The position numbers were made by a program, and so were the translations under genes. A stretch of DNA of 64,000 bases, from assembly GCA_027475525.1 (NCBI GenBank), contig JAMWFC010000117.1, positions 3,954,183 through 4,018,182 on the forward strand. Reading direction: 5' to 3'. Below are positions 12,140 through 23,603 of this stretch, one piece after another. Each line of letters begins with the position of its first letter. Positions within the stretch are counted from its first letter, which is position 1. Under the pieces are notes generated by a model. It saw nothing but the letters and a program-made list of their open reading frames with translations. It was not told the DNA's origin and searched no databases. This stretch comes from Macrolepiota albuminosa (lineage: Eukaryota > Basidiomycota > Agaricomycetes > Agaricales > Agaricaceae).

Positions 12140-13399
12140 TCAGGTACTTTTTTCGTGTCGTTGGTAGATAGCTACAAAAAAATTGTCAATATGTATGCTC
12201 AGTCAGACAAATGTCGTAACATACCAGACACCATGGCATGATCTCGCTCATAAGGCTCTAGAGTAACCTGTTCCAGAGGCCTGAATCTGCTTTGTTTTAG
12301 TCGTTGCACCTCGGACGCGAAGACCGTTTCCGGGGGGACCGTCGAGTCAACACAACTGGCTTTGATGGAGATGACGGCATGGCCACCATCCTTGAGGAAG
12401 CTGTCTGCATTGAGAGCAACGATACGCGCCTGATCTGGCTGCGCGACGTCTGCAAAAATGACGTCTACCGATGAGAGCAGCATCCGATACTTTTGCGGCA
12501 ACCGGGCATCTTCAACGATGGCTAGAAAGAAAATTATCATATAGCATCGTAGACGGAAAAATTGAAAGTGCTCACGAATGACGTTTGTGCGTTTTTTGGC
12601 CATGTTGATCAGGTCACGGCCTGAACGTGGCGAGAATTCAACAGCGTACACGATACCCTCCTAGTCGAAAGAAACGCGAGTAAAAATAAGCGCTAATACG
12701 GAGAGAAAAATGACAGGGTACTCACCGGCCCAACGATATCCGCAACGTGACTAACACTCGTTCCACTCGCTGCACCAAGGTAAAGCACCTTTGCACCCGG
12801 CTTAATAAAGATATCATCCAACCCACCAAGCACACCCGCCGCAAGCTTGGACCTGAACGGATTCCACACCCGATACTCTGTCTTCGTACCCTCAACGTCT
12901 CCGTCAATAGCTATCCGCTTCTCTCCATACACCGACTCGCCAGGCACAAGATTTTTCGTGACAAGCATGTGTTCTTTGCCTTTAGCAATGAAAACGCCAG
13001 GGTGTCTGTGTGGCTCCAGCACGGTCTTCGCACCGCCCTTCGCACCACCTCTGCCACCTCTGCCACCACCACCACCACCACGCCCGCCACGACCACCGCG
13101 ACCGCCAGCGGCACCACGTCCGCCTCGTGCAGCGCCTCCACCACGGACACCTCCACCTGAAAATTGAGGAAAAAGAAACGGTTAGTCCTTGCGTTTGAAT
13201 CCAAATTCAAGCTCAAGCTGACCACGTCCTCCACCGCGTCCTCCACGACCACCTGCACCACCTCTTCCGCCTCTTCCGCCCCTATCTCCTCCACCTCGTC
13301 CACCAAATCCACCGCGCCCACCTGGTGCTCCTGTGCATTTCGAACGAGGGAATCAGTACGTAGAGAGAAGTTTATCAGGTATCACACACCAAATGCCAT
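12140..13399 (-). CDS. NOP1: Fibrillarin, box C/D snoRNP 2'-O-methyltransferase
   Basis: Fibrillarin uses S-adenosylmethionine to methylate rRNA 2'-hydroxyls guided by box C/D snoRNAs in the nucleolus. I read six exons: 13399-13390 (only 10 nt, encoding MAFG with the next base), 13330-13223, 13156-12726, 12660-12576, 12521-12225 and 12171-12140. The introns are 53-66 bp and the product is 320 aa, typical for the family. The N-terminus is a Gly/Arg-rich (GAR) domain ([14 protein letters not shown] and RGGRGG runs) split by one intron. The methyltransferase fold follows: [39 protein letters not shown] (SAM-binding motif I), [35 protein letters not shown] and [16 protein letters not shown]. The last exon ends in a short basic tail. 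The GAR segment is strongly CG-rich and repetitive, so small length errors there would be easy to miss. Confidence 0.95.
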
Positions 13400-13766
13400 C
13401 AATTAGTGTCTTGTGCGCTGAAGGTATACGGTGTTCAGTTCGAGCAAATTTTTTTGCTATTCCCAAACTGGGAGGGATGTAAACAAGTGCAATCGTTGGA
13501 GGGAGCTTCAGATCAATCTTATCGACCATGGTCACGGAGTGTCACAATCTTCTTGATTTTACATGTCGTTAAGTATGCATGAAGTACGTAGGTGCACAAG
13601 CTTTTAGACTGTTGAGAATACAAGTTTCGAATCAGCCTTGTAGATCTGGACTAATTGCAGTATCTCGAATAACACATTTATTTTCAGATATTATTGAAAG
13701 TAGATGTCCAGGTTATAGTAGACCTGATATGCCAGTATGACACTCCGGCCATTGTACGTTGTGGTC

Positions 13767-14012
13767 CTAGAAAAAGTTAGCACCATCTTCCAAAGGAACC
13801 CAGTATTGGGTGTTGCGCATCAAGTTGTCTATGATCGAGACGAACAAGACACGACTGATTAAGTACACCTCCGTGAACAAGTATCTCCATGACACCCCTG
13901 GACCAAGTGCGGCAGCCGCTACCATCGCCGTTATAAGAGTAGTGATTGAATTGGTAGTGACAAAGAAGGCCATATATTTCGTCCGTCGTCTTGTATTCTG
14001 AGTCAGGTTCAA
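13767..14012 (-). pseudogene. Possible terminal exon of a basidiomycete multi-span membrane protein
   Basis: A minus-strand frame after a CTCAG acceptor-like site reads into two hydrophobic segments (FFVTTNSITTLITAMVAAA and a following YLFTEVYLISRVLFVSII) and ends with a short polar tail. This resembles the last membrane spans and tail of the large families of seven-span proteins common in agaricomycetes (DUF6534-like); that is a resemblance by eye only. I could not find the expected upstream exons between 14013 and 14700, so this is either a fragment or an unresolved gene. No motif confirms the call. Confidence 0.3.
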
Positions 14013-15133
14013 TGGCGATGGTGAACCCGCCTATGGCGTTATAAGACGCCAAATATCGACGGCTTTCAATTCTTACAACAAAGTGATAAGATAATGCAGT
14101 TGTAACTACAGACGCCTGACTTTACCTGCACAACTGGGTCATTGCCTTCCTTCTCAGTGTCAAGGGAAAGACCTTTATGGCTTGTGCTTCTGACGTTCCG
14201 TGGAAATACGAATGCTATATTCCTAATGGATGAAACATTAGGCAGTGGCACACAAGCAACATGGGCATGTACCAATGTAATAGCTGACCTCCTTTGTTGC
14301 CTGGAGAACGAAAGCGATCTTCGACTGGAACAGCAGCGACTTGGATATGTGTTACGGTTTGATGGTGATCCTCTGGGAGCCATCCACTGACATCAACAGG
14401 CTTAGGTGCCAATACCATAATAAATGTCTCTGGTGAGGGAGCTGGCTTTGTCCGAGGTTGTAGAGTGAGGGGTTACGTACATGGTCCACAGGCATCTTTA
14501 TTTATATTACCAAGTCAGTAGGTGCGATTCGTCAAACCATCGATTTGGTCATGGGATTGAATGGGAAAACATTTTATCCTGACTGATTTTGACACGACTG
14601 ATTTTGACACTTGATATCTACCAACGAACACGTTGTCATCCTGAGCTGTACCTCGTGTTGGCGTCGAGGACAAACAAATTCTACTAAACATCAGATCCCC
14701 ATCAGGAACCAATGACTAGAAAATCAGGAAAGCCGTCGGAATAGGTGACTTAGACCCTACCCATCGTTTATATAAGCCGCTGAGCAGCACAACTTGGCCC
14801 ACCCACCCTCCCGTTTAATTTACGCGAAATGACAAGAGATAAGATGAAGAGATAACTCGGCCCGGATAGCGACCCTGAATTTCAGTCCCGACACTCTGTG
14901 ATGTTTCAGTACCATAGGCCAGCCTTCGATTTACTACCCTCACTACCCCCTCCATGAGGCTGCCAATGTATGCGAAATGGGTGATTTACACGTTCCTCGG
15001 ATGGATAGCGGATGGACTGGATATAGTCCTGACATATGTTATGCCTGACACAAGACCGGAAAGAAGCATCGCGGTGAGCACATTCAGTTTTTGCACTGTT
15101 TTGTGAACATATATCTGTGCTCACATAGACTGT
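14013..15133. other. Intergenic, unresolved
   Basis: Minus-strand open stretches near 14066-14420 (one starts MVLAPKPVDVSGWLPEDHHQ) could be exons of an uncharacterised gene with the membrane-protein fragment, but I cannot join them by good splice sites. From 14450 to 15133 I see only promoter-like spacer before the kinase-like gene. Confidence 0.35.
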
Positions 15134-16060
15134 ATGGATCACCAGTCGTCGGATGTTGACCAGCTTAGCGACTTGGAGATTGACAAACTTTTGGACAACA
15201 TCGAGCCCTTGCACGAGATCATAACCAGCCCAGGCCCTGACGACTTGTTTTTCGGCACGTCCGTTTACAAGTTAACGACCAACACCATGGTAAAGGCGTC
15301 GCAAAACCCAGAGGATGGGCCTGAACCAAGAGAAGCTAGGGCTCTCAATCTTGTGTTTGCAGAGACAACTATCCCTGTCCCACGTGTTCGTCGAGTCATT
15401 GAAAGCGACGAATGCTGGATAGTTATGGACTACATACCAGGTCTAACCCTTGCTGAAATTTGGCCAACTCTTTCAATTTGGCGGAAAATTGGTATCGCTT
15501 TTACATTACGTCGTTATATCCGTCAGCTATGTCGCTTGAAAGCATCTGCCACAACGCCTCCGGGTCCCCTGAACAAGGACGGACCACGTGCTTGCGATTC
15601 TCCCGTTTTTGGCGTCCACCGTGTTCGTGGTCCATTTGCCTCATATTCCGCCCTTTCCCGATTCTTCAACGAACGCCACAACGTTGCCGCTAATATCAAA
15701 AAACTTCCACTGGATGATCCATCACGGAATGAGTTGTTTGACGATTCTGAACCCCTCGTACTAGTGCATCAGGATCTCAACCTGCGGAATATCATCCTAG
15801 GTGACGATGGTCGCATTTGGATTATTGACTGGGCTTGGGCTGGATTTTATCCGACATGGTTTGAATACATATCGATGAAGCGACAGAATAATAATGAAAG
15901 GGTTAGCGGGACTAATGATGCGATATGGAAGGTATTCATACCTTTCATCTGCGGTCCTTATTTTCGGCAGGAAATATGGCTACGGAACGCGGCTCTTGGT
16001 CTTTACTATTCGATATGGTCATCATCTACGACTGAGAAAATCGAAGTTGTCGAAGTGTAG
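15134..16060 (+). CDS. APH (aminoglycoside phosphotransferase)-like kinase family protein
   Basis: This single-exon gene encodes 308 aa with the protein-kinase-like fold of the APH/choline-kinase family. Residues 41-56 (GTSVYKLTTNTMVKAS) contain the likely nucleotide-binding Lys (K54), and Glu-rich PEPREARALNLV follows as the paired helix. ECWIVMDYIPGLTLAEIW (93-110) is the hinge. The catalytic Brenner motif is HQDLNLRN (212-219), and the metal-binding Asp is in IDWAWAG (231-237), with W where classical kinases have F. This family phosphorylates small molecules or serves unknown roles in filamentous fungi, where it is expanded; the substrate cannot be predicted. The ATG at 15134 is the first in frame and no intron is needed. 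Catalytic residues appear intact. Confidence 0.85.
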   Translation: MDHQSSDVDQLSDLEIDKLLDNIEPLHEIITSPGPDDLFFGTSVYKLTTNTMVKASQNPEDGPEPREARALNLVFAETTIPVPRVRRVIESDECWIVMDYIPGLTLAEIWPTLSIWRKIGIAFTLRRYIRQLCRLKASATTPPGPLNKDGPRACDSPVFGVHRVRGPFASYSALSRFFNERHNVAANIKKLPLDDPSRNELFDDSEPLVLVHQDLNLRNIILGDDGRIWIIDWAWAGFYPTWFEYISMKRQNNNERVSGTNDAIWKVFIPFICGPYFRQEIWLRNAALGLYYSIWSSSTTEKIEVVEV

Positions 16061-16509
16061 AAAATTAAGAAGTATGAAATCAGACCAAGTTTCGTGACCC
16101 ACCATGGCTCGGTAAAATGAATCAACAAAGAGTATGCAAAGTTTGATCACACAGAATCCTCCAATACATCCATAGTGTCTTCAAAATGATTTTTTAAGGA
16201 GCAGAACGAGGTGGAAAGACCCAGGAAGTGATATATTTGTGTCCGACTCAAGAGAGCGTGACAATCGAGGACAATCTAAACTCTGCATGTAAGGGCAGAG
16301 TGAAAAATCATACAATACATTCAATACTTCTTGAAATAATGGTTGGTGCCGCTATTCACCGCAATTTTGTCAGCCTGAAGACTGAGGACCCCATACAGGA
16401 GGTCGTACAGACTTGAAAAACGGGTATTCAACTCGATTAAGAATGCAGCCAGAGATTACAAGCTCCCAGATGTGACTATCTGGCATCGGTGCAAAGGTAA
16501 GACTCTAAG

Positions 16510-16663
16510 ACGTATCACAGCAATCTTTCTCAGTAACACATCTATTCAACTTTCTGTATGGATGCTGTATGGAGCAGCAATCATATACGTATCACAGCAA
16601 TCTTTCTCAGTAACACATCTATTCAACTTTCTGTATGGATGCTGTATGGAGCAGCAATCATAT
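16510..16663. repeat. Exact 77-bp tandem duplication (likely assembly artefact)
   Basis: 16510-16586 equals 16587-16663 base for base; both neighbours outside the 77 bases differ. The segment is intergenic. Confidence 0.95.
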
Positions 16664-17003
16664 CAACGGATGTCGAGGATCCGGCTCGTCGGCTTCCAAG
16701 CGGAGCCAGAACTTTACCTGTGTCCCGTTATTACACTGGGGTCGCTTGCTCATCTTTCGATCATGTCCTTCGATCGCGAGACGTGACACTTGTCAGAACC
16801 TTATTTCGCACAGACATATATACTATCACTAGTTGGGAGTTTCAAAATTTTGACTAAATCACGAGTAGCAAGACATCCATAGAACTTCTATCCAATCGGA
16901 CTTCCGGAATCGGTACCGTAACATTTGAATACGATGCCACTGTGCTAACTAAGAGAATGGTGAATCTGTTGTTATGTTGAAACAATGCCGGTCGAGCATG
17001 TCC

Positions 17004-17467
17004 CAAAAGTTGGGAGTTTCAAAACTTTTGTCACGGATTGTCACACGGCCAGTTTCAACTCCGCTCTGGCAGTGGCTGGCGCGTGCCTCGCGATCGCTGC
17101 GTACTTTGAAATCTGATCAACGTCGAATCACCCATTGTCACGCTCAGATACTTTAACCCTTGTATCTCACACATCACAACTCGCGATGCTCTGAAACTTT
17201 GGATATAACATTTCTTATATGCCTTCATGAATCCTGGAAACTCTGGTGGCAGTACGTTCAATGATACTTAAACCCGGAGCTGTTTGAATCCGTTTTTCTC
17301 ATTTTCCCAGTGTTGTTGCCTACATCGCAATCAGGATGTAGCTCAATCCCTTCATTTCTTTGGTGAAATAGATTCTACTAGTATAGATCTAAGATACTGT
17401 GCAAAGGATCAGTGGCTCTATGTCCGCGATCTCTTAAAATTCAGATTTTGAAACTCCCAACCGTTTT
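17004..17467. mobile_element. Possible small TIR element
   Basis: Left end caaaagttgggagtttcaaa and right end, read in reverse complement, caaaacggttgggagtttca match apart from one or two bases, 460 bp apart. A third copy of the core lies at 16832. No target duplication is clear and there is no coding capacity. It may be a degenerate MITE; chance or local duplication is not excluded. Confidence 0.35.
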
Positions 17468-17770
17468 GAAAGCCGTAACCAATGATAGTACGAGGTCGCC
17501 ATTTTCTGTATGGGTAGACTATTTTTTGTAAGTCGGACGTCGACCGTTCGCTTACAATCCGCTGACTTTACCTCCACTATCCTTGTCACCCCTCAAGTCA
17601 CTAGTCATTAACCGCCTGAATCCCGATTCTTAGTCTTTAATTCCAGTCATTCGCAATACTGGATCGAGTGGCACGGGATCGATGTTCAAGTTGAGACTCT
17701 ATCGCAATGTGTAATGTATAGTTTTGACACATTAATCTTAATAAATATGTATTTCGTCCTTTGTACAAAT

Positions 17771-17924
17771 AATTTACTTCCTTGCATGGCACAGATTTCT
17801 AGCTTTTAAGTATCGCCTTCCGTTTGCCTTCCGAGAATTCCATCTCCAATTTACTTCCTTGCATGGCACAGATTTCTAGCTTTTAAGTATCGCCTTCCGT
17901 TTGCCTTCCGAGAATTCCATCTCC
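17771..17924. repeat. Exact 77-bp tandem duplication (likely assembly artefact)
   Basis: 17771-17847 equals 17848-17924 exactly and the match ends at 77 bases on both sides. The segment is intergenic, upstream of the transporter gene. Confidence 0.95.
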
Positions 17925-18301
17925 GCTACCCACCAAAGCTGTTCGGACTATCCCTTGACTCCTGGGCATACCTCTGAGAAATCCAAATTGCCTGGCCATC
18001 GTGGACTAATATCAATATCTGAACTGAACTGAAACGGTGTATCTATAGGCCGTAAAGTACCCTACTTCCTTATGTAAGGAATATCTACGTCCAGGGCTCT
18101 CCGTAATATCTTATACACATCGAGGGCGCAAAAGGATCATTTGATGCACGTTACACGGCGAATATGACCCGTGTTTGTTTCCCATGCTCTCAAATGCTCT
18201 TCCAGCTCGATAATCTAACTCTACTCGATCTCCTTCCTCTTCTCCCTCTTTCCCCTTTACTTGGTCTCCTTCAGTTCATATCCTAGGGCAACGCGTAACA
18301 A

Positions 18302-20440
18302 ATGGCCGGCGAACCCACCTCCGATTTGCAACGGAGCATAGCGGATAATCCTACGATTAGCACACCACGATCGCTCTCCGACGATGACATAACTGGTGCA
18401 TCGACATTAGTGCGCGACCACGCGAAAAAATACGAGAATGAACAAGAGAAGAACATAGACACAGAAGACGAAAAAGAGAAAGCAAATGCGTCACACGACA
18501 ATCCCAGTTTCCCGGACGGTGGCTGGCGCGCATGGCTAATAGTTCTGGGGGTGCGTCTTCTGTTTTTCTCCTCCACCTCGTCAATCATGAATACCGTTGA
18601 CAGGGGATGTGTAACTCATTTTCAACGTACGTTCCATCTTTTACTGTTGGTTGGACGACGGGTCCCGCACCTTTCGACAGGGTCGCAAACCTTATTTGAC
18701 GTTCTTGCGTTTAATCTTTCCTAATCAACGGCTAACGACACAAACACCTTATTCAGGTTCGGATTTGTTAATTCTTGGGGAGTGAGCTCTAGTTTCTCCT
18801 AATTCAACCTTGACATCCGCTGACCATCCTTTCACAGACGTTCCAAGCCCATTACCAACAAACTATCCTGAAGGATTCATCTCCCTCTGATATGTCTGTT
18901 ACGTTCCATCTAAGACTTAAATGACTTCAACTAACGTAATCAACTTTGTAAAGTGCGTGGATTGGATCAATACAAGTGGGTTAGCATTCTGTTTCGATTC
19001 CCCTACTTATGACATATCCTTACGTTTAGTATGCTCTAATCTTCCTGCCTGGAATACTTGTCGGGAGGCTATTCGATCTCGGATACCTCAGGTTATTATT
19101 ATTGACATCGAGTGCTCTCCTCGTTGTCGCTACCTTTCTCGTCGCGCAATGTACCCAATACTGGCATTTCGTCCTTTGCCAGGGCATCGTTATTGGGGTA
19201 AGATGCTTCCGAGCCTCTACCTTTGACGTGGTTCTGATGTGTCATTAACGTTCATAGATTGCCTCAGGAGGGATCTTCGGCCCAACAAATGCCGTAATTG
19301 GACATTGGTTTCATCGAAGGCGTGGTTTGGCAATGGGATGGGTAGCGGTAGGATCTTCACTCGGTGGGACACTCCTCCCCATCGCTGCAAAAAATCTTAT
19401 CGTCGCTGTTGGGTACGGCTGAATAGTCATCTGGTTCTTACCTCGTGTCTGATGTACCTTTCCACCTTCTAGATTCCCGTGGACTATGAGAATTATTGGC
19501 TTTATTCTCTTCGTTTTCCTTGGAATTGCTAATTTGGTAGGTCTCTAGTTCTATCTCTTTGGTGTGAACATCTGATAAACCCTTGACGGCTCATAAGACG
19601 CTGAAACGGCGTTTGCCACCTGTCAATGTTGCTGGTGGTCTGTTGAACCTGCGGGCCTTCAGATATGCTCCTTTTACGATTTATTGTCTATCTGCATTCT
19701 TTTCGTTTCTGGGAATCTACACTAGTAAGTTCCGATCTTTCTTTTCGAACTCATGGCTCACGTTTCTACCTAGTCCTCACATACGTCAGCGTCAGTGCCC
19801 TGGAGCTTGGAATATCCGATTCTCTCTCTTTTTATTTGCTGGCGATAGCGAACGCAAGCTCGCTCTTTGGAAGACTTATGTCCGGTTTGCTATCGGATCG
19901 TTGTGGTATTATTCTGCTATGCATCCATAGCCTTTCTTACTAATGACTAGTCCTTAGGTGCGGCAAACGTCATTATTCCTTTCACAGCTGCTGCGGGGGT
20001 TCTGACATATGCATGGCCATTTGCAAGAGATCAATCGGCGCTCATAGTTGTAGTTGTATTATATGGGTAAGTGTACTCTACATTGAAAGTTGAGTTTCTG
20101 GTTGCTCATACGCCTAAAGATTCTCGTCTGGTGCATACGTTTCTTTGGTGATAAATCCAATTATGTCGCTCGGTGTCACCGATGACATAGGCCGCCGGAT
20201 AGGCATGTTCATGACCATTTTTTCATTTGGCGCGCTTGCAGGTCCACCTATTTCTGGTGCGATCAATACCGCAACTGGAGGATTTGAATCAGTTGGCTTC
20301 TATGCAGGTAAAAGATCTTCTACGCCAACAGAAAACATATTCTGACACATCTCACTGCAGGGTCCATGGTCTTAGTTGGCGTTGCCCTTATGTTGCTGAC
20401 AAGACATTTGGTGTTGGGAGGGATATGGGGCAAATTCTGA
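18302..20440 (+). CDS. MFS transporter, monocarboxylate-permease-like (MCT) family
   Basis: This is a 12-span major facilitator protein of the fungal monocarboxylate-transporter-like group. I read thirteen exons; the first is 18302-18550 and later ones include 19030-19197, 19258-19412, 19473-19536, 19598-19724, 19774-19905, 19958-20066, 20120-20307 and 20361-20440. The four exons between 18551 and 19029 are short (about 23, 25, 56 and 22 nt). The product is about 465 aa. The soluble N-tail ends in the family marker FPDGGWRAWLIVLG, followed by FGFVNSWG (TM1), WIGSIQYALIFLPGIL and GRLFDLGY. GPTNAVIGHWFHRRRGLAMG is the MFS loop 4 motif, and LFGRLMSGLLSDRCG is the second-half equivalent of loop 2. 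The family imports or exports carboxylates, riboflavin or other small molecules in the plasma membrane; the substrate is not predictable here. All junctions are GT-AG. Confidence 0.9.
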
Positions 20441-23400
20441 CATATGATGTTGCAACGGCGAATGTAAGAAAACTGTTAGATGGGCAGCCAGGCTCGCTCC
20501 GATTTTTACTAAGGCTATCGTATCTTCATATGATTCCGACTGTTTTCAATGTCCACGGATAATTACTTTGAATCATGATGGAAGTATTGCAAGAAGTATG
20601 CTGTTGCATTGGGGGAAGGACTTCGAGAAGCTTAAGAAGATGAACCTAGATTATGTTTGCCAGTGTTTTATATATCATTCAGGGAGACAATAATGTAAAG
20701 AATGGTCAAAGATGGTCCTTTACCTTCGTCATCATTCCTTTTTACAAGGACGAGCCGCAGACATAACCAGGAGTTTAATCAGACGACAGACACCAAGCCG
20801 CTGAGATTTAATCTCGCAGCTACAACATACATGAATATGGAACTGGTCTTTTGTCCTGAGGATCTCGAAGTCTTACATGGACGCGTCCAATGTTCATCCT
20901 GTAGTTGACACGTCCACTCGCCTCCCGACGTTGGTTCCCTAGGTACTGGTTGGATACGGAGAGTTCAAGGCAGTACTTTTTGATGAAACCCCGGATACTG
21001 AACGTGCCATCAGGCTGGAAAAGATACTCTGTATCTCTGGCCTGCATTGTGAGATTTTTGAGGCGATGATCCTGAAGGATATACCATTAATCTCGGAACT
21101 TTGGTCGACAATAGGATGAAAGTACTTGGCATTAATCAGTACAAAACTTTTTTCTGAAAATCCGACGGCAGCTTGATAGCAAACTTGGATGGTTCTTCTA
21201 GCCCTGGATCTGGTGACATATTCATTTGACCATTCAACACGAGAAAGGACTCAAGAACAAGACGGTAAGGTTGTTTGGTCCGGGGGTGCCGGCTTCAATT
21301 TTCTGATAGCTATAATGAATTGTTACGAGAAAGGAAGTGGATTGTCGGTGCTAACAGTCATCCGTAAGCCTCCTTTTGTTCATATGAGCATCATGATTAG
21401 CCACATTTCGCATGACAATGAAAATCACATAGGTCACTAGTCATTACCGCAAAAACCAGTGTAGCGGAGATGAATTAAAGCGAAACAAAGAAAATATGTA
21501 CTGCGAGTGCAGGTACATTACCGGGAATTCATCGGGGGGCGGCGGCCTCTAAGCCTGTTAAACGCAGAGTAACTCGGATAAGCAACAAGAGCCACCTCGA
21601 TCAGCACAGCTTTTGGCGAAGGCAGTGCCTTGAAATTCTAGTGCCTTAACGAAGTCATATTTTTAGACGGGCTGCGGGGAAGTGGCTTCCGGAATGGTCT
21701 TGGCCGGAGGCTACAGTACGGATCCCTTATCGACTTGAGGTTGCACAGCAGGAACACACGAGACCGCTAAGTAGGAGTAAGAAGGACAGGACTCTGCGTC
21801 CAAGGCGAAGAGCGAACAAACAGTTGAGTTCCAAGATATTCGAGATAAGTACAGTTTTCGACCAGAATAGTTGATTCAGGAGTTTGACTGGAAGGCTTTC
21901 CGTGGGTCGGAAAAAACTCGACACTTCGATATCAAGTCCGAGATCCGTTGCGTCGGCGTCGGCATTGGGACGGAGCAAGCCGTGAAGTGACGGATCAAAA
22001 CCGAGCCTCCGTCCCTGCGGGCGTCACGATCAAAGCGTGGAATACCTCGGTCTCATCCTCTCACGGCACGCATAACTGCGTCCCCTGAATTTTCATGAGA
22101 GTCGGCCCAGATATCAACCATGTCCGTCCGGGACGGAGATCAAAATTGGCAAACATGATATGACGGAATATAATGCTGATTTTTGGTTGATTTGATGTTT
22201 TTTTTTGGTTTAGTGGAGAAATTCTTGATACCAAGGCGAGGTCAAACGGACCGGTGATCCTACAAGAAGTCACTTCGCGTTTCGAGATACCAAGAAGGAA
22301 GACATTTCTCAACAGATTCCTAAATACAAATTCATGTATAGGCTTATCAGAAGTCTAGTTCCGGATGATCATGTTCCCATCGTGAGTGATTGTTAGTGAG
22401 AACTATATCTAGCCATAAACCACCTTGGTATATCACAAAGTATGCAATGTGTACTGCAATCTGATTCCTCCATTGTCCATGGGAAAATAGACACGCAAAC
22501 ATTTCATGCCCGATGTGTGAGCGAGATCATACCGTGTAATCTTGGCTTTCGTGGGACTTCAAAAAGGGTCACAAGGGCGTCCCTGGAGTTCTTTTTGTAC
22601 ATGGGCTTAACTTCTCCAAACAAAATCTGATGCTGTAAAAGTCCCAGATAGATGGGGGACCAGAATAAAGAAGAGGATCCAGCGCCATGGGGCGTATTGA
22701 ATGAGTTTCTATCAGGAGTACAATATTCCCTTTAATCTGGAAGGATCAATGGCCCGTAGATGGATATCGATATCAAGGAAAATTACCCACTGCGCATGCG
22801 GTGGAGTCGGAAAGGTACCAGTCTCTCCCATAATCATTCACAAAGTCAAAGTTATAGTCACATCCTCGATCCATGGGCAGTCCAGATGGCATAGGCAACA
22901 AGCAAATGTGTCGTTGGAAGCGTATTCTGTGTCCATGGCTTCCTGCTCAAGCTGACTTGGAAAAAATGATACTATCAGTGATTGACTCTAACGTGTTTTT
23001 TGTCGCGCCACAGAGACATGGACAACGAAGCCTCTGTCATTTCAGGTTGCCAAGGTTATCGAGGCCGAAGTCAAGCCGAAATCCATGTGAAAGCTAAACT
23101 GACGATATCCGTGGCCATAGGAGTTGTAGTATTCCCAATGCTCATGAGTGATGAAAGGTTCAATGCTTGCATGTCTAGAGTTGATTGGATGGTGAAATGG
23201 TAGCGTATGTTGGTTGGGCAAGCAGTTGACAACTAATAACCGTTCGCGACCGAAATTGGCATCGCCACATCGGAGCTTGAACTCACCTCTCCGCGCGACG
23301 TGCAGCCCCTTTCTGTGGTCGTCATACCTCTCGACGCGTTTCTTTATCCAACATCAGGCAACGAAGTTTCCACGCTTGACGACCAAAGCAATTTGGCCAA

Positions 23401-23603
23401 ATCCGACTCATGTCTGGGTTGGTCTCCGATCTGTCCTAGTCTCTTGCATCCCTGCTTGATCGCTTGTCAAATCTAGCGATGAAACTACCCAAAGTGTGGG
23501 CGGAAGTAGAACGGAGCATACAATTGAAAAGTGCGCGTTCAATACCCCAGTAGCCGGTCAATTCCTTCGTCCCCAGGACTAATACATATGTGATACATTA
23601 CAG
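20441..23603. other. 3.2-kb stretch without a recognised gene
   Basis: Short open stretches exist on both strands (for example minus 20820-21047 and 21727-21978, plus 22701-22955), but none has a recognisable domain, a good codon pattern or joinable splice sites. It may hold decayed genes. The first coding exon of the eIF4A-like gene is expected near the right edge (about 23470-23580) but I could not place it. Confidence 0.4.

Larger units (their letters stand above)
16061..18301. other. Gene-free stretch with duplications and a TIR-like pair
   Basis: About 2.2 kb without a supportable gene. It holds two exact 77-bp duplications (listed separately) and three copies of the word gttgggagtttcaaaa, two direct (about 16833 and 17009) and one inverted (17445-17461). 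The last 200 bp before 18302 are the promoter region of the transporter gene. Confidence 0.5.

Noticed and set aside
13010..13321. Long plus-strand Thr/Ser/Ala- and His/Pro-rich frames opposite fibrillarin
   Set aside because: They are mirror readings of the CG-rich GAR domain on the minus strand and have no family of their own.
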